The notes beneath the pieces are model-generated. The model saw only the letters and a program-made list of their open reading frames with translations. It had not been told where the DNA came from and searched no databases. DNA of 29,540 nt. It comes from an uncultured Eggerthellaceae bacterium (GTDB taxonomy: Bacteria; Actinomycetota; Coriobacteriia; Coriobacteriales; Eggerthellaceae). Made by a program: the position numbers and the translations under genes. Numbering within the stretch: the stretch's first letter is position 1; the number at the start of each line of letters is the position of its first letter. Positions 23,502 through 29,540 of the stretch are shown here, piece after piece. The stretch spans positions 1 to 29,540 of the forward strand of contig CAKUDT010000004.1 of the NCBI GenBank assembly GCA_934645125.1, written 5' to 3'.

Positions 23502-24239
23502 ATGAAAAAGCCGAAGAAAATACGATTGGACGAACTGCTGGTTGAGCTGGGGTATTTCCCCGATACCGCAGCCGCTTTGCGTGCGGTACTGGCGCACGAG
23601 GTGCGCGTGGACGACGTGTATGCCACGAGTGCCGCTATCAAGGTGCTGCCCACCGCCGACATTTTCGTGCGCGGTGCGAAGCGCTACGTTTCGCGCGGCG
23701 GCCACAAGCTGCAAACGGCTCTGGATGCGTTTGCGCAGGACGTGGCCGGTTGCAAGTGCATTGATGTGGGCAGTTCCACGGGTGGCTTCACCGATTGCCT
23801 GCTGCAGGCGGGCGCGGCAAGCGTTGCCTGCGTGGACGTGAACTACGGTCAGCTTGCTATGAAGCTGCGGCAAGACGAGCGCGTTACGGCGTTTGAGCGC
23901 ACGAACATTCGCACGGCCGACCCCGCCGATCTGGGCGCCCCCTTCGATATCATTGTTGCGGATCTGAGCTTTATCGGTTTGGCGCAACTCGCTCCTGTTT
24001 TTGCATCGTTAGGCCAGGTAGGAAGCGTGTTTTTGGGGCTCATCAAGCCGCAGTTCGAAAGCGCGGCCGATGAGAGCGACCACGGCATTGTTCGCGATGA
24101 ATCCGTGCGTCAACGCGTGATTGGCGAAGTTGAGCAGGCCCTGTGCGATGCGGACTTCCAGGTGACCGGCGTGGTGGAAAGCGCCATCACCGGCGCGAAG
24201 GGCAACATCGAGTACCTGGTCCGCGCCGTTCTGCGCTGA
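23502..24239 (+). CDS. tlyA: TlyA-family rRNA 2'-O-methyltransferase / hemolysin A homologue
   Basis: TlyA-type proteins 2'-O-methylate ribosomal RNA with S-adenosylmethionine. The 245-residue product has an N-terminal S4 RNA-binding domain (residues 7-60, IRLDELLVELGYFP...VRVDDV), the YVSRGGHKL linker (62-70), and an FtsJ-like domain with SAM motif DVGSSTGGFTDCLLQ (88-102). Catalytic candidates are Lys69, Asp154 in ADLSF, Lys182 in LIKPQFE and the Glu in NIEYLV, forming the usual K-D-K-E set. The ATG at 23502 starts the Lys-rich MKKPKKIRLD typical of the family; earlier in-frame codons from 23421 run through a promoter-like sequence. A palindrome element follows the stop. Confidence 0.93.
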   Translation: MKKPKKIRLDELLVELGYFPDTAAALRAVLAHEVRVDDVYATSAAIKVLPTADIFVRGAKRYVSRGGHKLQTALDAFAQDVAGCKCIDVGSSTGGFTDCLLQAGAASVACVDVNYGQLAMKLRQDERVTAFERTNIRTADPADLGAPFDIIVADLSFIGLAQLAPVFASLGQVGSVFLGLIKPQFESAADESDHGIVRDESVRQRVIGEVEQALCDADFQVTGVVESAITGAKGNIEYLVRAVLR

Positions 24240-24254
24240 ATAATCGTTCGTCGT

Positions 24255-24287
24255 TTGTTGACAAATTACCCCACCTTTTGTCAACAA
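24255..24287 (+). repeat. Palindrome element after tlyA
   Basis: TTGTTGACAAA (24255-24265) pairs with TTTGTCAACAA (24277-24287) around an 11-base loop TTACCCCACCT. It starts 16 bases after the tlyA stop, in the same orientation relative to its gene as the copy after tetR, and can act as a transcript-end hairpin. The rest of 24288-24450 is repeat-like sequence with no supported gene. Confidence 0.8.
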
Positions 24288-24386
24288 TTTGCGCCGCAGT
24301 TCGGGCTGCCCGGCTGCAAGGGCTCGCCTCACGACTCCGCTTGGATAATGCTTCTTCTTGCTTGGAACCCGCTCAACTTATCCAAA

Positions 24387-24412
24387 GCGTCGCAGTTCGG
24401 CTCGACCCTTGC
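24387..24412 (+). repeat. Dispersed intergenic repeat, copy 2
   Basis: It matches 59-84 at 24 of 26 positions and lies about 100 bases from a palindrome element, as copy 1 lies close to its own. The two may belong to one larger, decayed repeat unit. Confidence 0.6.
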
Positions 24413-24450
24413 AGCTGTGCAGCCCCAGCATTTTCACACGCTCAGAGCCG

Positions 24451-24648
24451 CTATTTCTCCTTGTAGTAGAGCATGCAGTGGCAGAAGCCTTCGAAATCGG
24501 GGTCTTTGATCTGGTTCTTGAATTCGGTGCACATGCATTTCGTGTCGGGCGTGCGCTCAAGACGGCACGGGCAGTAGCCGTCCTTCTGTGCCAAGCCTTC
24601 GCGCACGATGCGCACCGTTTCTTTATCGGGGTTCTCGTAAACGCGCAT
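24451..24648 (-). CDS. Ferredoxin:thioredoxin reductase beta-like small protein
   Basis: The 65-residue product starts at an ATG with GGGAGG five bases upstream (24648). It contains three Cys pairs: CPC (26-28), CMC (38-40) and CHC (56-58), in the order of the ferredoxin:thioredoxin reductase catalytic subunit, whose [4Fe-4S] cluster and active-site disulfide use CPC, CPC and CHC. Here the gaps are 9 and 15 residues instead of the 16 and 8 known for plant enzymes, so the geometry may differ. The protein is shorter than the plant subunit, and no variable subunit or thioredoxin gene is nearby. It lies 116 bases after the UPF0210 gene on the same strand. Redox role likely; partner unknown. Confidence 0.8.
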   Translation of the reverse strand: MRVYENPDKETVRIVREGLAQKDGYCPCRLERTPDTKCMCTEFKNQIKDPDFEGFCHCMLYYKEK

Positions 24649-24764
24649 AGTGCCTCCCTTGCTTTGCTGCTTCGTCTTTTCGTGCCTGCATTTTGCAACC
24701 GCGCGCATTCCCGTGCCGCCTTACCGCAAAAGCAATAAAGCGGCGCGGTGTGCAGGTGCATCGT

Positions 24765-26129
24765 CTAGTTCTTCAGCGAGTTCAGTGGGGCAGGCATGCG
24801 ACCGCCGCGGTGTGCGAAGACGTTGCCTGCGCCTTCGCGTACAGGCATAACAGGCGCATATCCCAGAAGGCCGCCAAAATCAAGGCGATCACCTACGTTC
24901 AGTCCAATAGCGGGGATGATGCGAACGGCGGTGGTCTTGTTGTTGATCATGCCAATAGCGCATTCATCTGCGATAATGCCGAAAATTGTCTCTACCGACG
25001 TGTCGCCGGGAATTGCAATCATATCCAAGCCAACCGAGCATACGCACGTCATGGCCTCAAGCTTCTCCAGACTCAAAACGCCCGCTTCGGCCGCACGAAT
25101 CATGCCGGCGTCTTCGGACACGGGAATGAACGCGCCGGAAAGTCCGCCTACGCTTGAGCTGGCCATAACGCCGCCCTTTTTCACGGCGTCGTTGAGCATG
25201 GCAAGTGCTGCCGTGGTGCCGGGGCCGCCGCATTGTCCCACGCCGATAGCTTCCAAAATGTCGGCTACCGAGTCGCCGCGTGCGGGGGTCGGAGCCAAAG
25301 AAAGATCCAGGATGCCTTTCTGGTAGCCCAGACGGCGTGCTGCTTCGCGTGCCATAAGCTCGCCCGCGCGCGTGATCTTGAACGCCGTCTTCTTGATGGT
25401 TTCCGCTACGGCCGTCATGTCCGCGTCTTCGGGCAAGTTTGCCAGTGCCGCGCGCACCACGCCTGGGCCGGAAACGCCCACATTGATAACCTCGTCGCCT
25501 TCGCCTGAACCGTGGAATGCGCCTGCCATGAAGGGGTTGTCTTCCACCGCGTTGCAGAAAACAACAAGTTTACCTGCGCCAATGCATTGTTTATCGGCTG
25601 TTGCTTCCGCGGTTTTCTTGATAATGCCTGCCATTTTCAGCATGGCATCCATGTTCAGGCCCGCACGCGTGGAGCCCAGGTTCACCGACGAGCACACGAA
25701 ATCGGTGGTTGCCAGCGCTTGCGGAATAGACTCCATGAGCTTCAGGTCGGCGCGGCTGGCGCCTTTTTGCACCAGCGCGGAGAAGCCGCCCACAAAGTTC
25801 ACGCCTACTTCCTTGCCGGCGCGATCCATGGCCTGCGCAATAGGGGACAGGTCGTGCTCTTGCACTGCCGCGCTGATTTCGGCAATGGGTGTCACGGAGA
25901 TGCGCTTGTTGACGATGGGGATGCCGAATTCGCGTTCAAGCTGCTCGGCCACGGGAACCAGGTTCTCTGCGGCGCTGGTCATGCGGTCGTACACCTTGCG
26001 GGACATGGCTTCCACGCTGCTGTCGCCGCAGCCGCGCAGGGAAAGCCCCAGCGTGATGGTGCGAATGTCCAGGTTTTGCTTGTTGACCATGTTCAGGGTT
26101 TCGGAAATCTCTGCTGGTGTGATTTGCAT
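24765..26129 (-). CDS. UPF0210/DUF711 family protein
   Basis: The 454-residue length and sequence match the UPF0210 (PFL family) proteins, with NLDIRTITLGLSLRGCGD near the start, FVGGFSALVQKG, SSVNLGSTRAGLNMDA, VGVSGPGVVRAAL and the Gly-rich C-terminal RLDFGGLLGYAPVMPV. The biochemical function of this family is not established. It is often encoded beside a small ACT-domain protein (UPF0237), which is missing here. No signal or membrane span is seen, so it is probably cytoplasmic. The ribosome site at the chosen ATG (26129) is weak. Downstream on the same strand is the FTR-like gene; upstream, capA ends 107 bases away. Confidence 0.92.
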   Translation of the reverse strand: MQITPAEISETLNMVNKQNLDIRTITLGLSLRGCGDSSVEAMSRKVYDRMTSAAENLVPVAEQLEREFGIPIVNKRISVTPIAEISAAVQEHDLSPIAQAMDRAGKEVGVNFVGGFSALVQKGASRADLKLMESIPQALATTDFVCSSVNLGSTRAGLNMDAMLKMAGIIKKTAEATADKQCIGAGKLVVFCNAVEDNPFMAGAFHGSGEGDEVINVGVSGPGVVRAALANLPEDADMTAVAETIKKTAFKITRAGELMAREAARRLGYQKGILDLSLAPTPARGDSVADILEAIGVGQCGGPGTTAALAMLNDAVKKGGVMASSSVGGLSGAFIPVSEDAGMIRAAEAGVLSLEKLEAMTCVCSVGLDMIAIPGDTSVETIFGIIADECAIGMINNKTTAVRIIPAIGLNVGDRLDFGGLLGYAPVMPVREGAGNVFAHRGGRMPAPLNSLKN

Positions 26130-26236
26130 GGCGGTTCGCTTTCGTCGTTTTTCGTTTCGTTGCTGTCGGGTACTATCTTGCGTCTTTTTATGTTGTGATT
26201 ACCGTATTATCGTGGTTCTTACATTGTAGTACGTAA

Positions 26237-27550
26237 CTAGTCGGCGAATGCAATCTGGTCGCCCACAATTTCGCGGCTTGTGGTGCGCACCCACTCCACG
26301 GCATCGTCAAGCCGGTTCATGGCAACTCCGTTTGCCGCCAGCTCATTTGTGTAGCTGCCCAAAGGGATCACGCGGAAGTAGTAATTCTCCCAATCGGTAT
26401 GATTCACCAGCGGCGTCCACGTGGCGTTTTCGATGGTCACGGTGCTGCCCTGGCGCACGAAATCGCAGCTCAGCATGCCTTCGAGCTCGTTATAGGCATC
26501 GGGCGCCTCGTGACGGCTCAGGAAGTTGCCCAGGCTGTATGCCATCAGGGTCTGGTGCCCGTCTGTGCCCGCGAGCCATTCCACCGGACCAATGACGTGC
26601 GGGTGCGACCCCAAGACCAGATCAACATTCAAATCCGCCAAAAGCTGCGCGTATTTTGCCTGGTAATCATCGATTCCCGTGAAGTTTTCCGTTCCCCAAT
26701 GCATGGCTGCAATCACCACATCGGCCAGCTCGTGGGCGCGCGCAACGTCGCGCTCAAGGCGGTCTTCGCTTATGAAATTGACTTCCCACCAATCAAGGTC
26801 GCTGGGGCCGTAGCCGTTCACACCATACGTGTAATCCAGAAACGCGAAACGAATGCCGCCTTTTTCGAACGTTGCAATGGTTTCAGCTTCTTCGGCGTTT
26901 AGATTGCTGCCCGCAAATACCACGTTTTTGCTGTTCCAGACCTCGCGATTGCGCGCGCATGCCCCAAAATAGCCCCAGTCGTAAATGTGGTTGCTTGCCG
27001 ATCCAATAACGTCGAAGCCCACGGAAATCAGATCATCGGCCAGGCTTTCCGGCGCGTTGAACGATGGATAGCCGTGCGGTCCAATGCCGTCATCCAGGTG
27101 AACTTCTTGCTTCACGTACGCAATGTCCGCGGCGACAATGGTGGGCTCCACGAACTCGTAGATTGGGCGGAAGTCGTAGTGGTCGCCGCCCTGCGCCCAC
27201 GCGTATTCGGCAAGCACGGTTTCGGGCAGGTTGTCGCCCACGGCAACGAAGCTTACGGTGCTTGTGGTTTGTGCGGCGGTTGCGGAAGTGCCCGGTGCTG
27301 TTTCGTTTTCGGCGGAGCAGCTGCGCACGGCGCATGCCAAGACCGTAATGACCAGCGCAAATGCGATTACTGCAACAGCAACGGGCGCGATGCTGCGCGC
27401 GGCGGGAACAACGGTGGACCGCCGGGCGGGGGATGCGCGGCGAGCACCGGAATCCGTTCGTTTTGTAGGCGCAGCGTGCCGCGTGCGTTCTTGTTGCGGC
27501 TGGCGTTCGCGCCTGTCGTGCCGCTCGCTTCGATGATCTGGCTGCTCCAT
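26237..27550 (-). CDS. Membrane-anchored CapA-like metallophosphatase-fold protein
   Basis: CapA-family proteins have a calcineurin-like metal-dependent fold and are linked to poly-gamma-glutamate capsule or cell-surface polymers. I start at the ATG 27550 because GGAGG lies five bases upstream; the frame stays open to 27784, but that part crosses GC-rich repeats and a palindrome. The 437 residues comprise an Arg-rich cytoplasmic N-terminus (1-50), one membrane span (about 54-76) and an external CapA domain (about 98-437) with FVAVGDN (101-107), SASNHIYDWG, MHWGTENF and GSHPHVIGPVEW, the metal-ligand regions. No other capsule genes adjoin, so the substrate is open. Confidence 0.88.
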   Translation of the reverse strand: MEQPDHRSERHDRRERQPQQERTRHAAPTKRTDSGARRASPARRSTVVPAARSIAPVAVAVIAFALVITVLACAVRSCSAENETAPGTSATAAQTTSTVSFVAVGDNLPETVLAEYAWAQGGDHYDFRPIYEFVEPTIVAADIAYVKQEVHLDDGIGPHGYPSFNAPESLADDLISVGFDVIGSASNHIYDWGYFGACARNREVWNSKNVVFAGSNLNAEEAETIATFEKGGIRFAFLDYTYGVNGYGPSDLDWWEVNFISEDRLERDVARAHELADVVIAAMHWGTENFTGIDDYQAKYAQLLADLNVDLVLGSHPHVIGPVEWLAGTDGHQTLMAYSLGNFLSRHEAPDAYNELEGMLSCDFVRQGSTVTIENATWTPLVNHTDWENYYFRVIPLGSYTNELAANGVAMNRLDDAVEWVRTTSREIVGDQIAFAD

Positions 27551-27612
27551 AGGTGCCTCCGTGCCTCGTCTTCTTGCCCCAGCTGCTCTTTCCGTCGCTT
27601 TCCGCGGGGGAG

Positions 27613-27699
27613 TCTTCGCCGCTTGCGCCAGCGACCCCGCTGTCTCCTTCATCCGCCACGCCGCCGGATTCTTCGCCGCTCTCGCCAGCGACCCCGCTG
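27613..27699 (+). repeat. GC-rich 57-base-period imperfect repeat
   Basis: Thirty bases at 27613-27642 recur at 27670-27699 with 28 identical positions, and a further degenerate piece follows near 27703-27730. It lies in the gap between the capA start and the tetR stop. The high GC content keeps a frame open upstream of capA, which can mislead start prediction. Confidence 0.65.
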
Positions 27700-27753
27700 C
27701 TGCCTTCGCCCACCGCGCCAGCGGACCCTTCACCAGCGCTTTTGTCGAAAAAT

Positions 27754-27784
27754 GTTGACAAAAGGTGGAGAAGTTTGTCAACAA
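27754..27784 (-). repeat. Palindrome element after tetR, terminator-like
   Basis: TGTTGACAAA (27754-27763) pairs with TTTGTCAACA (27775-27784) around AGGTGGAGAAG. On the - strand it starts 16 bases after the tetR stop and is followed by TTTTT, so it can end the tetR transcript. In transcript sense the loop reads CTTCTCCACCT, close to TTACCCCACCT in the tlyA copy. Confidence 0.75.
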
Positions 27785-27800
27785 ATAAGCTTACGCGAGC

Positions 27801-28424
27801 TTACGCCTCCAAGTTCCAAAGTATGAATTGAAGCATGGATTCCACGGGACGTTCGCAACCGGGCGTAGGCTTGCTGATGATTTCGTAGAGCTTGTGCGGA
27901 ACGCATTCTTCCTGAATCTCGGCGAAGCGTTCGGGCGACTCCAGCGCGCCATCTTTGATCCATCGTCCTACCAGGGATGTTTCGGCGGTAACATGGTAAT
28001 CCAGGATAAGCTCCAGGTCACGCGTTATTTCAAGGCCCTTGTATTGGGTGATGGTGCGTACAAGCTCTTCCTTGCGGCCTCGGTATGCGTACGCGCCCAA
28101 AGCTTGGTAGCCGTTTTCCTTCAGAAGCGCGGAGACCATGGTCAAGTTCGACGCGAATATACGATTCGTGAAGAGGTTCGCTTCGTAATAGCTCAGCGAC
28201 CGTCCCGCCTCGTGCAAGTAGCGGTTGGACACCAAATCGAAGAACCATTGGGTCACGGCATACTTGTCCTTGAAGTGGTTGTAAAACGTCTGTCGCGAGA
28301 CGCCCGCCTCTTTGCAGATATCGGTTACCGACACCGATTTCGAGGGACACCCGTTTTCCACGAGATGCTTAAGGGCCGAGAAAATTTGCGCTTTCGTTTC
28401 AAAGCCGATTCGTTCAACAGACAT
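27801..28424 (-). CDS. TetR-family transcriptional regulator
   Basis: The product is about 207 residues from the ATG at 28424, which has TGGA about five bases upstream; the ATG at 28430 is an alternative. The N-terminal DNA-binding domain is clear: TKAQIFSALKHLVE, then VSVTDICKEAGVSRQTFYNHFKDKYAVTQWFF, the TetR helix-turn-helix. The C-terminal half is helical and unlike any ligand-binding domain I can name. It is divergent from the UroD/MtaA-like gene across 380 bases and is likely to control it and itself. A TGTCAA/TTGACA palindrome in that gap is a candidate site. Confidence 0.9.
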   Translation of the reverse strand: MSVERIGFETKAQIFSALKHLVENGCPSKSVSVTDICKEAGVSRQTFYNHFKDKYAVTQWFFDLVSNRYLHEAGRSLSYYEANLFTNRIFASNLTMVSALLKENGYQALGAYAYRGRKEELVRTITQYKGLEITRDLELILDYHVTAETSLVGRWIKDGALESPERFAEIQEECVPHKLYEIISKPTPGCERPVESMLQFILWNLEA

Positions 28425-28495
28425 AAGCATCCAATCGGTTTGTCAAGTCCAATAAATCTTTATTTATAAGGCATTATCCAGGTCGGTACATTATC

Positions 28496-28513
28496 TGTCA
28501 AGCAATGTTGACA
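28496..28513. promoter_or_regulatory. Candidate TetR operator
   Basis: TGTCAA (28496-28501) and TTGACA (28508-28513) face each other across six bases. Related half-sites TTGTCAAG (28439-28446) and TTGACAAG (28643-28650) flank it. All lie between tetR and the divergent methyltransferase gene. Binding is inferred from position and symmetry. Confidence 0.35.
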
Positions 28514-28642
28514 TGCGCTCTGTATCGTCGTGTCTTTTTCGGAGAATAATTCATTCTTGCGCATGGTTGTCTATTCATGCTTTACTTTCGCCTACCAATT
28601 GTAAAGTAAATTGGATAAAAGCGTAAAAATGGAAATCGTCAC

Positions 28643-28670
28643 TTGACAAGCGAAGAGGTCTGTCTATTCC
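28643..28670 (+). promoter_or_regulatory. Possible promoter of the UroD/MtaA-like gene
   Basis: TTGACA (28643-28648) is a consensus -35. TATTCC (28665-28670) lies 16 bases downstream as a weak -10. The transcript would have a leader of about 125 bases, which contains a hairpin GGCTC (28761-28765)/GAGCC (28772-28776) before the GGGGG ribosome site at about 28790-28794. I do not see cobalamin riboswitch signature boxes in it. Confidence 0.35.
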
Positions 28671-28804
28671 TTTCCTTCTTTTAGGAGCTTATCATAGACC
28701 CATAAGGATTTCCGCTGCTTTGGAGGGAGGAACCAGGACGGCGGGCAATCCACTCAAGAAGGCTCTTGGGGGAGCCGCAATCATCTATTTAGGGGGTTTA
28801 TTTC

Positions 28805-29540
28805 ATGCTTACACCACGTGAAAACCTGATGGAAACCATCAATTTCGGCAATCCTGAGTACATGCCGTTCACCGGCGAGTGCATCTACACCGCCGGTCTG
28901 CCGTTGCTGCAGTTCCTGGAGCAGCCGCGTCAGGATGGCCCCGACCCGTACGGCATCCGCTGGGTCATCACGCCGGCCGGCGCCATGCACGACACCACCG
29001 TGCCGCCGCTGCTGGACGACATCGAGAACTGGCGCGACGTTGTGAAAATCCCGGATATCAGCCAGATCGACTTCAAGGCTGCGGCTGAAGCCGAAATGAA
29101 GAACGTTGACCGCACTCAGAAGGCCATCGCTTTCTACTCTACCTGCGGCTGCTATGAGCGCCTGGCTGCCTACATGGGCTTCGAGAACGCTTTGATCGCC
29201 ATGGTCGAAGATCCCGAAGAGAGCCGCGCGTTCATGGAGGCCATCACCGATCACAAGATTGAGATTGCCAACAAGCTCATCGATGCCTACGATCTTGACA
29301 TCTACTACAACTTCGACGACATTGCCACCGCGAACAATCTGTTCCTGTCTCCGGAAACGTACCGCGAGGTCATCAAGCCGTGTCACGAGCGTCTGGCCAA
29401 GGCCGTGACCGATCGCGGCGTTATCTACGGCGCACACACCTGCGGCAAGTGCGAGGACCTGCTGGAAGACTACGTTGAAATCGGCGTGAAGATCTGGCAT
29501 TCCGCCCAGACCATGAACGACCTGAAGGGCATCCAGGAGA
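28805..29540 (+). CDS. UroD/MtaA-like corrinoid methyltransferase, C-terminus beyond window
   Basis: The frame opens at ATG 28805, ten bases after GGGGG, and runs to the window end without a stop, so only the first 245 residues are seen. The N-terminus MLTPRENLMETINFGNPEYM and the TIM-barrel pattern belong to the uroporphyrinogen decarboxylase superfamily. The segment YGAHTCGKC contains His211-x-Cys213, the zinc-ligand motif of MtaA/MtbA-type methylcobamide methyltransferases, which favours methyl transfer over heme synthesis. Such proteins are often numerous in Eggerthellaceae and work with corrinoid proteins in demethylation. The divergent TetR probably controls it. Substrate is unknown, and corrinoid protein genes, if any, are outside the window. 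Confidence 0.85.
   Translation, partial: MLTPRENLMETINFGNPEYMPFTGECIYTAGLPLLQFLEQPRQDGPDPYGIRWVITPAGAMHDTTVPPLLDDIENWRDVVKIPDISQIDFKAAAEAEMKNVDRTQKAIAFYSTCGCYERLAAYMGFENALIAMVEDPEESRAFMEAITDHKIEIANKLIDAYDLDIYYNFDDIATANNLFLSPETYREVIKPCHERLAKAVTDRGVIYGAHTCGKCEDLLEDYVEIGVKIWHSAQTMNDLKGIQE

Noticed and set aside
28672..28804. Cobalamin riboswitch before the methyltransferase gene
   Set aside because: The expected conserved boxes were not found; only a simple short hairpin is visible.
28781..29500. - strand open frame opposite the UroD/MtaA-like gene
   Set aside because: The + strand encodes a recognisable UroD/MtaA-family protein that is open to the window edge; this frame is antisense to it.

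Overview
The window looks like a chromosomal segment of an anaerobic actinobacterium of the Eggerthellaceae (Eggerthella/Slackia/Adlercreutzia type). The basis is a LuxR-family regulator with a large multi-membrane-span N-terminus next to a Tat-exported DMSO-reductase-family molybdoenzyme, several ferredoxin-like electron carriers, a UroD/MtaA-type methyltransferase, and moderately GC-rich DNA with strong GGAGG ribosome sites. The genus cannot be fixed from the sequence alone.

Region 1 (about 1-5760, + strand). A good sigma-70-like promoter (224-252) and a foldable leader precede a tight operon: an unrecognised acidic protein with two winged-helix-like segments, a TorD/DmsD-type chaperone, a NapG-like four-cluster ferredoxin and a NapH-like membrane ferredoxin. 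After an intergenic stretch with two strong hairpins comes a divergent UvrD/Rep-like (SF1) helicase. A bidirectional hairpin at 5724-5760 closes the region.

Region 2 (5775-13277). On the - strand a LuxR regulator is followed 6 bases later by a 400-residue multi-cluster iron-sulfur protein. Divergent from it on the + strand is a DmsABC-like operon: catalytic molybdoenzyme, four-cluster ferredoxin, membrane anchor. The intergenic region holds a perfect palindrome (8620-8638) whose half-site recurs in the luxR promoter. Regions 1 and 2 together look like a respiratory module: catalytic enzyme, maturation chaperone, quinol-side electron carriers and a sensor-regulator. The electron acceptor cannot be read from sequence.

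Region 3 (13429-22760, - strand). A complete aromatic amino acid set runs pheA-aroB-aroC-aroE/aroK fusion-aroQ-aroA-tyrA, mostly with overlapping stops and starts, followed by a separately led DAHP synthase. It covers all seven shikimate steps plus the committed prephenate steps to Phe and Tyr. Several enzymes carry long Ala/Thr/Ser/Gly/Asp-rich insertions or tails at places where the families normally have none. A 330-base repeat-rich gap lies between tyrA and the DAHP synthase gene.

Region 4 (22760-29540). This is a mixed set: a small lipoprotein, a TlyA-type rRNA methyltransferase, a 65-residue ferredoxin:thioredoxin-reductase-like protein, a UPF0210/DUF711 protein, a membrane-anchored CapA-like protein, a TetR regulator and, divergent from it, a UroD/MtaA-like methyltransferase cut off by the window end. 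A palindrome with arms TGTTGACAAA/TTTGTCAACA and a conserved loop sits 15-16 bases after the tlyA and tetR stop codons, and a decayed copy lies at 98-120. No tRNA, rRNA, CRISPR array, transposase or phage gene was seen.
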